A DNA stretch of 39,884 nt from Dehalococcoidia bacterium UBA2158 (GCA_002328185.1 DCWQ01000004.1:14545-54428); one strand, 5' to 3'. Positions 25,293-34,878 are shown, numbered from the stretch's first letter. Numbers and translations are program-made. Notes: generated by a model from the letters alone, not told the origin.

Positions 25293-28200
25293 TCATCCCG
25301 CATCTCCCATTCTTAGGACCTGCTGCACCTGTATCTTGGAGCTCAGCCACGCCAGCCAAATTACCGTGGCCACAGTGACCACTGCCAGGACCGAGTATGA
25401 CACCGACAACGACACCCAATCTGTGGTGAAGACCATGGGAGGCGTAACCCGCTCCCCTTCTTCGGCCACTTCCATCAGAGGCAAGAGGCTGGACCCGATC
25501 AGTTGGCCCACCCACGTTCCCAGGGCGACGCCGCAGATAATGATTAAGAATAGATTAAACCACACGATGCCCCGCAATTGTCCTCCCGTGGAGCCCAGGG
25601 TCCGCAACAGGGCGAACTCGGTCTGGCGTTCCTTGGTGTCAAGGAACGAGAACAGCATCACCCCCGAACCCGTGGCCAGGGCCACTGCCAGGAACAGAAG
25701 CACCAGAAGGGCGCCCCAACCGGCATTTACCAGCGGCTGGTCCACCCGCGACGCCACCATAACATCGGCGTCATATATGTCTCTGACATTGACGCCCAAT
25801 CCCCTCAGCGATTCGGTGACCTGGACGGAGGTCTGCGCGCCGGTTTCGCTGGCTAACTGGCCGGGGCTGGACTCCAAGTCGAGCCAAACCTCATTGGCGC
25901 CGGCCAGAGGCACTGGGCTATGTTGGTTGGAAGCGGCCTCAAAGGTTTCCAAGTCCACCAGCACGAAGGGCTTTTCCCCGGGGTCTATCGTGGGGAAGTA
26001 ATCGGCCACGGCAACAATATTCACCATCAGAGAAAAAGTGGACAGTCCCAGGATCACATCGTCGCCTACGGAGGCGTCAGCAACCTCCAAGAAATCATTG
26101 TTAACCACCGCCGGCACCGGGGCCTCCGTAGGGCCCGGCCTCAACCCGCGCATGCCGATTCCTCCGGTAGCCCAGCTATAACGTGTCGAGACCGGGAAGC
26201 GGCCGCCGCCCGCCGAATTGCTGGTCTCCAGGGCGTAAAGGCCCGGCCGAGAGAAGTCTTGGATCACAGACCAGTCCTCCGACGTACTAAAATCGGTCAA
26301 GGACACCGGCCCGCTGGGAGTCACTGCCTCCAAGTTCCCCAAGAAAACCGCTCCCAAGTCGTTGGACATGGATGTGCGGAAGCGGTCGGTTATCTGAAAA
26401 GAATGGAGCCTGAAGGGAGGGGCTATATCGACCCCGCCCGCTTGGGAGACGAATCGGCGGCCTGTGGAGATCACCGGTGTTAAATCGGACTGGATCTTGT
26501 TCCAGCCTTCGTTCGCCAGCGTGCCCATCCAGGTGTCGAAATACACTCCTCGAGCATCGAGCAGCCTGGCCCAAAGGTTGGCTCCCGCGTCAAGTCCAGC
26601 CGGCTGCACCCATACGGACAGGCCATTGGCGTCGGCGGGCAACGGGAGGCCTTTTGGCGATTCCGGCCCGTCCAGCAGCGCCTCGGCCAACTCGGAGAAA
26701 GACGCGCCTCCGGCTAGGTCGTCCCTGAACCAGGCCACGTCGGCGATGCGGGAGGCATCCACCGCCAGGACGGAGGCCGGAGAGCTGAAACCGGTAGTGG
26801 TGATCTGTCCGTTGGTGCGGAACACATCCGCGGCGTGGAGCACGTCAGGTAGTCCTTCCGCCTTCTCGGCGAACCTGCCGCCCGGTCTGGCGCTGGAGAC
26901 CCCACTGTGGCGGACCCTCAGGTCGGCCCCCGCGGCGTACAGCGAGCGCTCCTTTTGGCTCCTTTCCAGGGTTGAGCTGAAGGCGCTGCCGATGACTCCC
27001 AGGGCGGTGGCCAGGGTCAGTAGCACGATCAATATGCCGGGCACCATTGGGTCTCGGGCTACGTGCCGCAGCGAGTGCACCAGCCAGGACGGCGCGATGG
27101 GTCCGGCCAGCCGCGACAGCAGCAGGGCGCACCACGGGAATACCCGCATGATCACCAAACCGACGGCGAACAAACCCAGCACCGGTCCCAACAACAAGCT
27201 GTAATCGATATCCAGTTGCTGACTACCCACTGACTGGACCAAGAACGAACCGCGGCTCTGTATCTGCCACCAGAGCAGGCCGATCAGGGCCAACAGCAGG
27301 ACGTCCAAATAGTAACGGTGCAGGAATGACGCGGTTGGGGGCCTGGCGCCGGTCTGTCTCGCCTCGACGATGCCGTGCCTGGCCGCTGCCAATGTGGCCA
27401 AGGTGAACACCACCACAGCCAGCGCACCGCCGATCAGCCCCAGGACCACAGCGCCTTGGGAAACGGTCACAGCCACACCGGCCAGCTCGTCGGCGCCTCC
27501 GCCCAAACTGAAGAACACATTGCCCAGCACTCTGACCACTCCCATGGCCAGGAAGGGTCCGATTATCACCGCCGGGATGCCCAGTAGCAGTCCTTCGCCC
27601 AGTCCCAGCATCCCTATCTGGGCCGTCGTGGAACCACGGCTCTTCAGCATGGCGATCTCGCTGGAACGGGAACGGACGATCAAGCCGGCCATCAACGCCA
27701 GATAGTAGAGCAATATCCCCGTGATCAGAAACACCACCAGAAACAGCGGCACTCTGGCCAACAACAACTGCTCGTCAAAGTCGTTCAGCAGGTTGTCTAG
27801 CAGGATGGAGTAACTGGAGTTCTTCAACCTGAATTTGATACCGTTCTCGGCTTCGAAAATGGCCGCCCGCAGATCGTCCACATCGGCGGCCCGCAGCGCC
27901 TCCCGGTCCAAGTAGTAATACCAGCTAACGTTGGTGTAAAGAGTTGGATACTCACCCAGGACCCGGTGCTCGATGGCCTGTTCACTGGTGAACAGCGGGA
28001 TTATGGTCCAGCGTTCATTCTTGACGCTGAAGTCCGATTTGACGCCATACCAGAACTCGTCATCCGGGTCGTTACGCTCGAAAACCCCGGATATCCGCAC
28101 CGGCATGGTTGGCGGGTCGGTGAATGACGCCGCCGGGAAGACACCCATAACCTGGCCGACCTCCAGGCCCAGCAGTTCCAAGCCCAACCCGTCCACAGCC

Positions 28201-28715
28201 ACGTCCAATGGCGTTCCCGGCGGCGCGTTGGTGTTGGCATCTCCGGGCCAGCTTCCCTGGGTCAGTGTGACCCGCTCTGGGCCGAACCCAGTCATGTAGA
28301 AGATGGACCCTCTGGGCCGGATGTCGTTCTTCAACTCCAGTTGAGAATGACCCTCGAAATAGAAAGTAGCAGTGTCCAACACCTGCGATTGTCCTTCCAG
28401 ATAAGGTGCGAAGGGCTCCGCCACATTCTCCTGGGCGAATTCCAACCGCTGCCGGTAGACCGAACGGCGCCCCACGGTCGTTGCCGGCTCGTCTTGGCTG
28501 CTGAACGACCGCATGGAGATGTTGACCTCTTTGGGTGGAGCCTGGAGCAGTTCGTGGCGCAATGAAGCGTTGGACAGCAGGTCAGAGAAGATCACACCGC
28601 TGGCCATCAGGGCCACTGCCAGCAGGATGCCGCCGAATAACACAGCCTCCAAGCGCCAACTGGACACAGCTCTGCGCACGGCCATCACATAAGCGAACCT
28701 GATCATGGGCATCAT
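25293..28715 (-). CDS. Large FtsX-like ABC transporter permease
   Basis: Membrane permease of 1140 aa with an N-terminal TM segment (about residues 20-45), a large extracytoplasmic domain, a first FtsX block (about 320-470, containing TGILLYYLALMAG and KSRGSTTAQIG), another extracytoplasmic part and a C-terminal FtsX block (about 1000-1130, with LLRTLGSTGGQLRGI). ATG at 28715 lacks a clear ribosome site; codons at 28712 and 28706 are alternative Met starts. Together with the 28741 gene it probably forms a heterodimer driven by the two ATPases, transporting lipid, peptide or cell-envelope substrate. Substrate unknown. Confidence 0.9.
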   Translation of the reverse strand: MMPMIRFAYVMAVRRAVSSWRLEAVLFGGILLAVALMASGVIFSDLLSNASLRHELLQAPPKEVNISMRSFSSQDEPATTVGRRSVYRQRLEFAQENVAEPFAPYLEGQSQVLDTATFYFEGHSQLELKNDIRPRGSIFYMTGFGPERVTLTQGSWPGDANTNAPPGTPLDVAVDGLGLELLGLEVGQVMGVFPAASFTDPPTMPVRISGVFERNDPDDEFWYGVKSDFSVKNERWTIIPLFTSEQAIEHRVLGEYPTLYTNVSWYYYLDREALRAADVDDLRAAIFEAENGIKFRLKNSSYSILLDNLLNDFDEQLLLARVPLFLVVFLITGILLYYLALMAGLIVRSRSSEIAMLKSRGSTTAQIGMLGLGEGLLLGIPAVIIGPFLAMGVVRVLGNVFFSLGGGADELAGVAVTVSQGAVVLGLIGGALAVVVFTLATLAAARHGIVEARQTGARPPTASFLHRYYLDVLLLALIGLLWWQIQSRGSFLVQSVGSQQLDIDYSLLLGPVLGLFAVGLVIMRVFPWCALLLSRLAGPIAPSWLVHSLRHVARDPMVPGILIVLLTLATALGVIGSAFSSTLERSQKERSLYAAGADLRVRHSGVSSARPGGRFAEKAEGLPDVLHAADVFRTNGQITTTGFSSPASVLAVDASRIADVAWFRDDLAGGASFSELAEALLDGPESPKGLPLPADANGLSVWVQPAGLDAGANLWARLLDARGVYFDTWMGTLANEGWNKIQSDLTPVISTGRRFVSQAGGVDIAPPFRLHSFQITDRFRTSMSNDLGAVFLGNLEAVTPSGPVSLTDFSTSEDWSVIQDFSRPGLYALETSNSAGGGRFPVSTRYSWATGGIGMRGLRPGPTEAPVPAVVNNDFLEVADASVGDDVILGLSTFSLMVNIVAVADYFPTIDPGEKPFVLVDLETFEAASNQHSPVPLAGANEVWLDLESSPGQLASETGAQTSVQVTESLRGLGVNVRDIYDADVMVASRVDQPLVNAGWGALLVLLFLAVALATGSGVMLFSFLDTKERQTEFALLRTLGSTGGQLRGIVWFNLFLIIICGVALGTWVGQLIGSSLLPLMEVAEEGERVTPPMVFTTDWVSLSVSYSVLAVVTVATVIWLAWLSSKIQVQQVLRMGDAG

Positions 28716-28740
28716 CAGACGCCATCTGCTAGGGGCATCA

Positions 28741-31700
28741 TCAGATTCCGCCCCGCAGCACTTCAGCGGTATTAAGTCGCCGGGACGCCACCACCGCGAA
28801 GGCCACCGACAACGCCGAGGCCGCCAGCAACCCCGCCAACACCCCAGCCATCAACCAGCCTTGGACTGACGGCATCAGCGGAGGAATCGGGTCGTTTCCT
28901 TGGGGAGTCAGGTCCACCAACTCAAGCATTTCCAGCCCTGGCCAGTAACCCATCGCGGCGCCGGCGGCGATGGCCAACACTGCGATTATCAGCCGCTCGG
29001 TGGCTAAAGACAGGAAGAATTGGCGGCGCGAGAACCCCAACACCCGTGCCACAGCCAGGTCCATTCGCCCCATATGTATAGACACCAGAGCATGGACCGT
29101 AAGCGTTAGCACCACGGCGATGCCGATGGCCACCATGCTGAAGATGGTCAGGCCATTCCAGCCGCCGCCCGCCAGGGGGTTTCGCTCGGCCAACGAGGCA
29201 ATGGTCGCGGAGTCTTTAACGGATACCAGGCCGGGCACCAGCTCCCCTACGGCCGCCAATACCTGTTCGCGGTCCGCATCCGAGTCGACCGCCAGCCACA
29301 TCTCAGCAGGATCTTTCAGGTTGCTCAAGGGCAGACGGCGGGCGTATTCAGTGACGTCGGTCAGGTCCGTCAGGAAAAAGGGCTTGTGGTCGGGTTTCAG
29401 CGTGGGGAAATGGGTGAGCACGCCCACGATCTGTAACGGCACGGCCAGTTGGCCCATCTTCATTCGCACCTGCTGGCCCACCTGGAAGTCTGGCCCGCCG
29501 ATGGCTAGGATGGGGAACGGGCCCGGAGGTAGATGGATCCCCCTCTGGCCCTTGGCGATGGGCGTCGTCCACGAAAATCGGAGTCCTGCCCCCCCGCTTC
29601 GTGCGCCAAGGGTGGTCGCCTCAGTCCTATCCGGGGCAGTGCCTTGGTTGGCCAGGGGCGCCCATGGGGCCAGACCCTCGAATCCCTCTATGACCATTCC
29701 CTGCGGCCCGGATGACGGCCCGAAGGCGGTGATGTCATCCAGGTTCAAGATGCCGTCCGACAGCCGGTTGGAAGGCGTGGTTGAGAAGAACACTGAGACT
29801 AATTCAAAGGGCTTCTTGATCTGTCCTATGACTGGGATTTCGCCGGTCAATAGGCTCCACCGGCCATCCACTGCCTTGATATCGGTGGCGTCTGGGCTCT
29901 CTTTTTCTATGATGTTGCCCATAGAGAAGGTGCGGTAAAAGCCGTCCGCCGTCATCACCCTGGCCCACATATTTACGCCGAACTGCAGGTTCTTATCAGA
30001 CAGAGAACTGCTGTCCACCCACACTCCCAGCGAAACTGTGTCCTCGGGCAACAGTATTCCGGTCCCCGCAAGGCTGGATGCGAAAGGCCTGGGGCGCAGA
30101 AGCCTGCTGACCGCCGGCATTCCTCCCGGGAAGAAATCATCCCGGAAAAAGGCCGTGTTCGACAGAGACCTGGAATCCACCGCCAGCATGTCAACGCTCC
30201 GGCCCAGCGTGCTGCCGTCCAGAAGGGTGACCGAGTCGCGCAGCATGGCGCTGACCGCCGTCACCCCGGATATCTTGCCGAGTTTCTCAGGCGCACCAGT
30301 AGTCAGAGCCGGCCCTCTGACCACAATGTCTCCGCCAACCTTGTAGCGGGCCTGGTCGCTCTGGCCCTGGGAGAGGCTGGACTGGAAAGTGGCGCCAAAC
30401 ACCCCCAACGCCGCCGCCAGCATCAGGATCACCGCCAGAGAGCCGTGGGGGATGGGGTCCCGGGCCAGGCGCAAAAGAGAAAACTGAAACCAGGCGGCGC
30501 CGGTCCTTGTTCCGGCCCAAGCCAGCAACCGCACCACCAAGGGCAGTACCCGCAACAGCAGAACAGCCGCGGCAAATAGTCCTAGAACCGGCCCAAGGAT
30601 CAGTGTCGGGTCCACGTTCAGGCCCTGGGATGACAGTTCTTCAGCCACGAACCCGTTCCGGCCCCGGACCTGGAACCAGATCAGGGTCACCGTAAGCACG
30701 GCCAGGATGTCCAGGTAGTATCGGTGCAGGAAGGGGACCGACGGCGGCCTGGTTCTGGCAAGCAGCGACTCTAACGTGCCCATCCTGGCGCGCCCGGCGG
30801 TGGTGAACAGGAGGACAACGAGCGCCAAAACTCCACCTAACGCCCCCATCCAGAACATATCTCCCGCCAGTCCCAGGGGTATCGGCGTAGCGAACTCACC
30901 GCCGGGGTTGATGGTGTCCAAGAGCAGCGTTTTCACGATGCCCCAGGCCAAGAAAGGGCCCACTACCATGGCGACAAGGGCCACTGCGGTCTCCGCCAAC
31001 GCCAGTACTCCGCTCACTTGAAGCACGCTGGCCCCCCGGCTGCGAAGCAGACCGGCTTCTTCAGCCTGACTCCGGCCCAGCGTCCCAGTTATCAGAGCTA
31101 GGAAATAAAGGACCACCACCACAACCAGGGACAGGTACAGATAGAGCGGTATCTTGGCCAGGGTGAGGGCTCTGTTGAACTCGTCCACCGTGAGGCTTAG
31201 CCGGTTCAGCATCAGGGTGCGCGGATAGACCTTGTTCAAGTCGGTTTCCACGCCCAGGACCTGTTGTTTCACATCGTCGGCGTTGCCGACCGTCAAGTAA
31301 CCGGCGTCCAGGTACAGGAAGAAACCGAAGTCGCCCACCAAGTTCGGATAGCGGGCGCCGAGCCCCTCGAAGAAGTCGTCTTCGTTCACGAATATGGGCA
31401 CCACCACCGACTCAGCAATGGGAACGAGGTCGAAATAATTCGGCTGGTCCATCCAGTATTCTTCATTGGCGTCAATGGGCTCAACCAAACCCACGATTTT
31501 GAAGGGAATACGCTCTGACGACCCACGTTGGGGCACCAAGAATAATTGATCACCAACAAAATGGCTTTGATGGCTAGACGACCCCGTCCCAAGAACGATC
31601 TCGATCTCCCCCTGGCCGCCGGATTCTTTAAACGCGCCACTATTGGGCCAACGGCCATCGGTGAGGACGGTGTGCTCTTCGAAGCCTGTGAGGAAAAAGG

Positions 31701-32085
31701 CTCGGCCATTCGGTGAGCCGAGGATAGGCGACGTCGGCGTGGTCAGCAGAGTCAGGTTACGCTGGGTGCGCCCGAACCGCTCAGTGCTCTTAATCATCTC
31801 TCCCAAGCGGCTGTTGTACGACTCTTCGGCCAGGCTTTCCAGTGCTATATAATCGGCCCGTCCCAGCGGCCGATTCTGGGCCGTGATCTGGGCGTTGTGA
31901 ACCTCTGGGCTGAATGAGGAAACAGAGTGGCGCAGCCCGGCCTCACCCAGTGCGCGGGCGTACAGCGCTCCAGTAGACATAATGGTGACTGAAGCAAGGA
32001 TGCCAAAAGAAGTGACCGCCAGCAGCAGCCAGGAATTGCCCAGCCGCCGACGCAGCAGCCAAAAGACGAGGGACAGAAGCTGCAT
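28741..32085 (-). CDS. Large FtsX-like ABC transporter permease
   Basis: Membrane permease of 1114 aa, distant paralogue of the 25293 gene with the same architecture: TM near residues 10-40, extracytoplasmic domain, FtsX block near 310-470 (ALITGTLGRSQAEEAGLLRSRGAS, in part), second block near 1000-1110 (VARVLGFSRRQFFLSLATER). First gene of the minus-strand cluster; the second permease starts 25 bp later. ATG at 32085 has a weak ribosome site. Both proteins lack a recognisable MacB-type periplasmic hairpin, so the target is open. Stop codon is TGA. Confidence 0.9.
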   Translation of the reverse strand: MQLLSLVFWLLRRRLGNSWLLLAVTSFGILASVTIMSTGALYARALGEAGLRHSVSSFSPEVHNAQITAQNRPLGRADYIALESLAEESYNSRLGEMIKSTERFGRTQRNLTLLTTPTSPILGSPNGRAFFLTGFEEHTVLTDGRWPNSGAFKESGGQGEIEIVLGTGSSSHQSHFVGDQLFLVPQRGSSERIPFKIVGLVEPIDANEEYWMDQPNYFDLVPIAESVVVPIFVNEDDFFEGLGARYPNLVGDFGFFLYLDAGYLTVGNADDVKQQVLGVETDLNKVYPRTLMLNRLSLTVDEFNRALTLAKIPLYLYLSLVVVVVLYFLALITGTLGRSQAEEAGLLRSRGASVLQVSGVLALAETAVALVAMVVGPFLAWGIVKTLLLDTINPGGEFATPIPLGLAGDMFWMGALGGVLALVVLLFTTAGRARMGTLESLLARTRPPSVPFLHRYYLDILAVLTVTLIWFQVRGRNGFVAEELSSQGLNVDPTLILGPVLGLFAAAVLLLRVLPLVVRLLAWAGTRTGAAWFQFSLLRLARDPIPHGSLAVILMLAAALGVFGATFQSSLSQGQSDQARYKVGGDIVVRGPALTTGAPEKLGKISGVTAVSAMLRDSVTLLDGSTLGRSVDMLAVDSRSLSNTAFFRDDFFPGGMPAVSRLLRPRPFASSLAGTGILLPEDTVSLGVWVDSSSLSDKNLQFGVNMWARVMTADGFYRTFSMGNIIEKESPDATDIKAVDGRWSLLTGEIPVIGQIKKPFELVSVFFSTTPSNRLSDGILNLDDITAFGPSSGPQGMVIEGFEGLAPWAPLANQGTAPDRTEATTLGARSGGAGLRFSWTTPIAKGQRGIHLPPGPFPILAIGGPDFQVGQQVRMKMGQLAVPLQIVGVLTHFPTLKPDHKPFFLTDLTDVTEYARRLPLSNLKDPAEMWLAVDSDADREQVLAAVGELVPGLVSVKDSATIASLAERNPLAGGGWNGLTIFSMVAIGIAVVLTLTVHALVSIHMGRMDLAVARVLGFSRRQFFLSLATERLIIAVLAIAAGAAMGYWPGLEMLELVDLTPQGNDPIPPLMPSVQGWLMAGVLAGLLAASALSVAFAVVASRRLNTAEVLRGGI

Positions 32086-32252
32086 GGGTCTTAGCGGCCC
32101 TCCAAGTCACCGGCGGAGCCCGGACCGGTCTTCGATCTGGCTGCGGCATTCGGTGCGGATGATCCCCAGTGAATATTGATTATCGGCATAACAGCTTTGG
32201 ATTATACGACGTTTAGCGGGATAGCGGATCATGCTGGGCTCGACCGGCCACA

Positions 32253-32261
32253 TGCTATAAT
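32253..32261 (+). promoter_or_regulatory. Extended -10 promoter for the SDR gene
   Basis: TGC-TATAAT (TG at 32253-32254, TATAAT at 32256-32261) is a perfect extended -10 on the plus strand. No -35 box of note is seen, which extended -10 promoters do not require. It lies about 75 bp upstream of the SDR start at 32335. Confidence 0.6.
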
Positions 32262-32334
32262 TCCGGCCACCGATCAAAGGCTGCCCCAAGCGTGCCTGAG
32301 ACCGATAAAATAGACTATTTATCCGAGGTCGAAA

Positions 32335-33084
32335 ATGAAACGTTTGGAAGGCAAAACAGCGCTGGTGACCGGCTCCGGCCGCAACATTGGCCGGGCCATC
32401 ATTTTGAAGCTGGCCGAAGAGGGCGCCAACGTTGTGGTGAACGCCCGGAGCAACCAGGGAGAAGCTAACTCGGTGGCTGCCGAAGCCCGTTCCTTGGGCG
32501 TGGAAGCCTTGCCTTTCATAGCCGACGTTTCAGACCACCAGCAGGTGACGAACATGTTCGCCGCCGCTTCGGAACGGTTCGGCAGCGTGGATATCCTGGT
32601 CAGCAACGCCGCCATCCGGCCTCACGAGCCGTTCACGGGCCTCACGTTAGAGGAATGGAAGCGCGTCAGGGGCGTGGTGTTGGACGGGGCCTTCCATGTC
32701 GCCCACGCGGCCATCCCCAACATGGAGAAGAACGGCTACGGCAGGGTGGTGTTCTTCACCGGAGACGGGGCCTTCAAAGGGACTGCCCAGCGTTCCCACG
32801 TGTCCGCCGCCAAGATGGGCGTCATCGGCCTAGCCAGGGGGCTGGCCTCTGAATTCGCGCCCAAGAACATCCGGGTAAACGTGATCTCTCCCGGCCGTAT
32901 CGACACCACGCGAGACCTCAGTTGGTATCCCCAGGGTGGCATGCGCGACGTGGCGGACATCCCGGTTGGCCGGCTGGGAGATGTGACCGACATCGCCTCG
33001 GCCTGCTTGTTCTTGATCACCGACGAGTGCGGCTTCATGACCGGCCAGACCCTCCACATCAACGGTGGCACCGACTTCTTCTAG
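32335..33084 (+). CDS. SDR family oxidoreductase with altered catalytic site
   Basis: Short-chain dehydrogenase/reductase fold of 249 aa. The nucleotide-binding motif is TGSGRNIGRA (a TGxxxxIG variant), followed by NAAIRP (NAG-type strand) and the RVNVISPGRIDT segment. The expected YxxxK reads VSAAK, with Val in the place of the catalytic Tyr, and the usual ISS strand reads FFTGD. The Lys is present. The enzyme may use another residue (the His just before) or have lost redox function. GAGG precedes the ATG. Monocistronic, with its own promoter at 32253. Confidence 0.88.
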   Translation: MKRLEGKTALVTGSGRNIGRAIILKLAEEGANVVVNARSNQGEANSVAAEARSLGVEALPFIADVSDHQQVTNMFAAASERFGSVDILVSNAAIRPHEPFTGLTLEEWKRVRGVVLDGAFHVAHAAIPNMEKNGYGRVVFFTGDGAFKGTAQRSHVSAAKMGVIGLARGLASEFAPKNIRVNVISPGRIDTTRDLSWYPQGGMRDVADIPVGRLGDVTDIASACLFLITDECGFMTGQTLHINGGTDFF

Positions 33085-33177
33085 CCTGTCGCCCCCGGCA
33101 TATTTCGTGAATTGGTAATGCTTGCCTTGTGCAAAGGCTAGATTTGGCTCGTTTACTCTAGGTTATTATTGCCAATT

Positions 33178-33186
33178 TGGTATGAT
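33178..33186 (+). promoter_or_regulatory. Extended -10 promoter for the YegP-like gene
   Basis: TGG-TATGAT (TG at 33178-33179, TATGAT at 33181-33186) lies 42 bp upstream of the start codon. An inverted repeat ATGAT-TTCT-ATCAT at 33182-33195 overlaps the -10 box and could be an operator. Confidence 0.45.
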
Positions 33187-33227
33187 TTCTATCATCTGAG
33201 GCGTTTTTTTGATGTGGAGGAAAGACC

Positions 33228-33410
33228 ATGGCTGCAACCTTCAAGGTATATGAGGATCGGGCTGGCGAATACCGATGGCGGTTGCGTCACGGCAACGGCA
33301 ACATCATCGAAGGTTCAGGCGAGGGCTACTCATCCAAACCCGGGGCGGAGGACGGGATTCAATCCGTAAAGGAGAATGCGACCGCCGCTCCCTTCCAGGA
33401 TGCGACCTGA
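33228..33410 (+). CDS. YegP/DUF1508 family small protein
   Basis: A 60-aa protein of the YegP-type fold. The core FKVYEDRAGEYRWRLRHGNG, then IIEGSGEGYSSKPGAEDGIQ and SVKEN match the single-repeat DUF1508 pattern. Function in bacteria is not defined. The ribosome site GGAGG precedes ATG at 33228. It is transcribed from its own promoter and is convergent with the CoA-transferase operon. Confidence 0.85.
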   Translation: MAATFKVYEDRAGEYRWRLRHGNGNIIEGSGEGYSSKPGAEDGIQSVKENATAAPFQDAT

Positions 33411-33431
33411 CCTCACTTCGGCACCCGCGCC

Positions 33432-34106
33432 CTAGCTCCGGAAGCGGAACTCTTTCAGGCCGTCGGAGATAATCAGTTTGGCCTCGGTCAGCTCTTGGAT
33501 CTCTTCCGCGCTCCAGCCTGGGGCGTGTTCGATCAGCTTGAACCCTTCGGACGTAATTTCAAATAACCCGAGGTCGGTAACCAGCATCTTCACAACGCCG
33601 GGGGCGGTGATGGGTAGGGTGCACTTGTTCAGCAGCTTGTGCCCGCCGTCGCGAGTGTTGTGCTCCATGGCGATGAACACGCGCTTGGCCCCGGCCGCCA
33701 GGTCCATGGCCCCGCCGATGCCGCCGCCCTTGCGGCTGGGGATGCGCCAGTTGGCGAAGTCGCCGTTCTCCGCAACTTCATAGGCGCCCATTACGGTAAC
33801 GTCGATCATGCCGCCGCGGATCATCATGAAGGAGTCTGCATGATGCACGCAGGCCATGCCCGGCAGAGGGGTGACTTTTTGGCCGCCGGCGTTCACTAGG
33901 TGGCGGTCTTCTTCGCCTTCTTTAGCCAGAGGCCCGTAACCAACCACCCCATTCTCAGCGTGATTGATAATCTCTCTGCTGGAATCCGAGTAGTTGGAAC
34001 AAAGTGTAGGCATGCCGACGCCCAGGTTCACGATCCATCCGTCTTGAAATTCCATGGCCAGACGGTCGCACATCGCCTGACGTTCCAGTTTCACTTTCTC
34101 GGCCAT
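33432..34106 (-). CDS. CoA transferase subunit B (3-oxoacid type)
   Basis: Beta subunit (224 aa) of a class I CoA transferase that moves CoA between an acyl-CoA (such as succinyl-CoA) and a free acid. The catalytic Glu lies in HAENGVVGYG, and GGMIDVTVMGAYEV follows in the usual position, with GGGIGGAMDLAAGAKRV (in part) as the CoA-contact loop. It is the second gene of a pair with the A subunit, 73 bp apart. SCOT versus 3-oxoadipate transferase cannot be decided from sequence; the aromatic genes in the window do not require it because the box route yields a CoA thioester. Confidence 0.93.
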   Translation of the reverse strand: MAEKVKLERQAMCDRLAMEFQDGWIVNLGVGMPTLCSNYSDSSREIINHAENGVVGYGPLAKEGEEDRHLVNAGGQKVTPLPGMACVHHADSFMMIRGGMIDVTVMGAYEVAENGDFANWRIPSRKGGGIGGAMDLAAGAKRVFIAMEHNTRDGGHKLLNKCTLPITAPGVVKMLVTDLGLFEITSEGFKLIEHAPGWSAEEIQELTEAKLIISDGLKEFRFRS

Positions 34107-34146
34107 TCTTTTTCTCTCCGGTAATTGAGTTGCCAGCCATCAGCTA

Positions 34147-34177
34147 GCTGACTGCTGAGCGCTGAATGCTGATAGCT
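34147..34177. repeat. Heptad tandem repeat between CoA-transferase subunits
   Basis: Four 7-bp units GCTGACT, GCTGAGC, GCTGAAT, GCTGATA plus GCT. On the coding (minus) strand they read as TCAGC units. The array begins 3 bp past the stop of subunit A and fills much of the gap before the B subunit's ribosome site (GGAGAG). Confidence 0.7.
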
Positions 34178-34179
34178 CG

Positions 34180-34878
34180 CTAGACCCAGATGCCGCCTAC
34201 TGGGATGCGCACCATGCGGTCAACGTAGATGCCTGCAACGTGAATCAGGTCGGGGTCCAACTCACCGGCCTCGACGATCTCTTCTTCCACTTCAACAATG
34301 GTCACCGTGGCGGCCATGGCCATCAGCGGGTTGAAGTTGCGTTGGGTCAGCCGGAAAACCAAGTTGCCGGCGGTGTCTGCTTTCCAGCAGCGAATCAGGC
34401 CGTAATCGCCCGGCAGCGGTAATTCCAGGACGTGCATCCGGCCGTTGAACTCCCGGTGCTCCTTGCCCTCGGCCAACTCGGTCCCCACCGAAGTTGGGGT
34501 GTAGAACCCTCCTATACCGGCGGCCGCGCACCGAAGCCGCTCGGCCAGCGTCCCCTGCGGAACCAACTCGGCTTCGATCTCGTCGTTATTGTACATGCGG
34601 GTAAAGGGGGTGACCTGCGAGGGATGGGTCGACGCCGTGAAGGCGCAGATCATCTTCTTCATCTGGCCGGCTTCCACCAATGTACCGATGTCCACATTCT
34701 CGTCGATGGTCCCGGCGTTGTTGGACACCCCGGTTAGGCCCTTGGCCCCCTGGCGGTTCAGCGCGGCTATCAGGTTCCTAGGCACGCCCACGCCGCTGAA
34801 ACCGGGGCTGAGTATGGTGACGCCGTCTGGAATGTCGGCCACGGCGGCATCCATGGTTTCATATATCTTGTTCTTCAT
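34180..34878 (-). CDS. CoA transferase subunit A (3-oxoacid type)
   Basis: Alpha subunit (232 aa) of the class I CoA transferase. The N-terminal motif GFSGVGVPRNLIAAL corresponds to the GFGxxGxPxxLI element, followed by GVSNNAG, and later FYTPTSVGTELAEG and EVEEEIVEAGELDPDLIHV (in part) in the C-terminal half. It precedes subunit B in the transcript. Ribosome site AAGG precedes ATG. It pairs with the gene at 33432; substrate as discussed there. Confidence 0.93.
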   Translation of the reverse strand: MKNKIYETMDAAVADIPDGVTILSPGFSGVGVPRNLIAALNRQGAKGLTGVSNNAGTIDENVDIGTLVEAGQMKKMICAFTASTHPSQVTPFTRMYNNDEIEAELVPQGTLAERLRCAAAGIGGFYTPTSVGTELAEGKEHREFNGRMHVLELPLPGDYGLIRCWKADTAGNLVFRLTQRNFNPLMAMAATVTIVEVEEEIVEAGELDPDLIHVAGIYVDRMVRIPVGGIWV

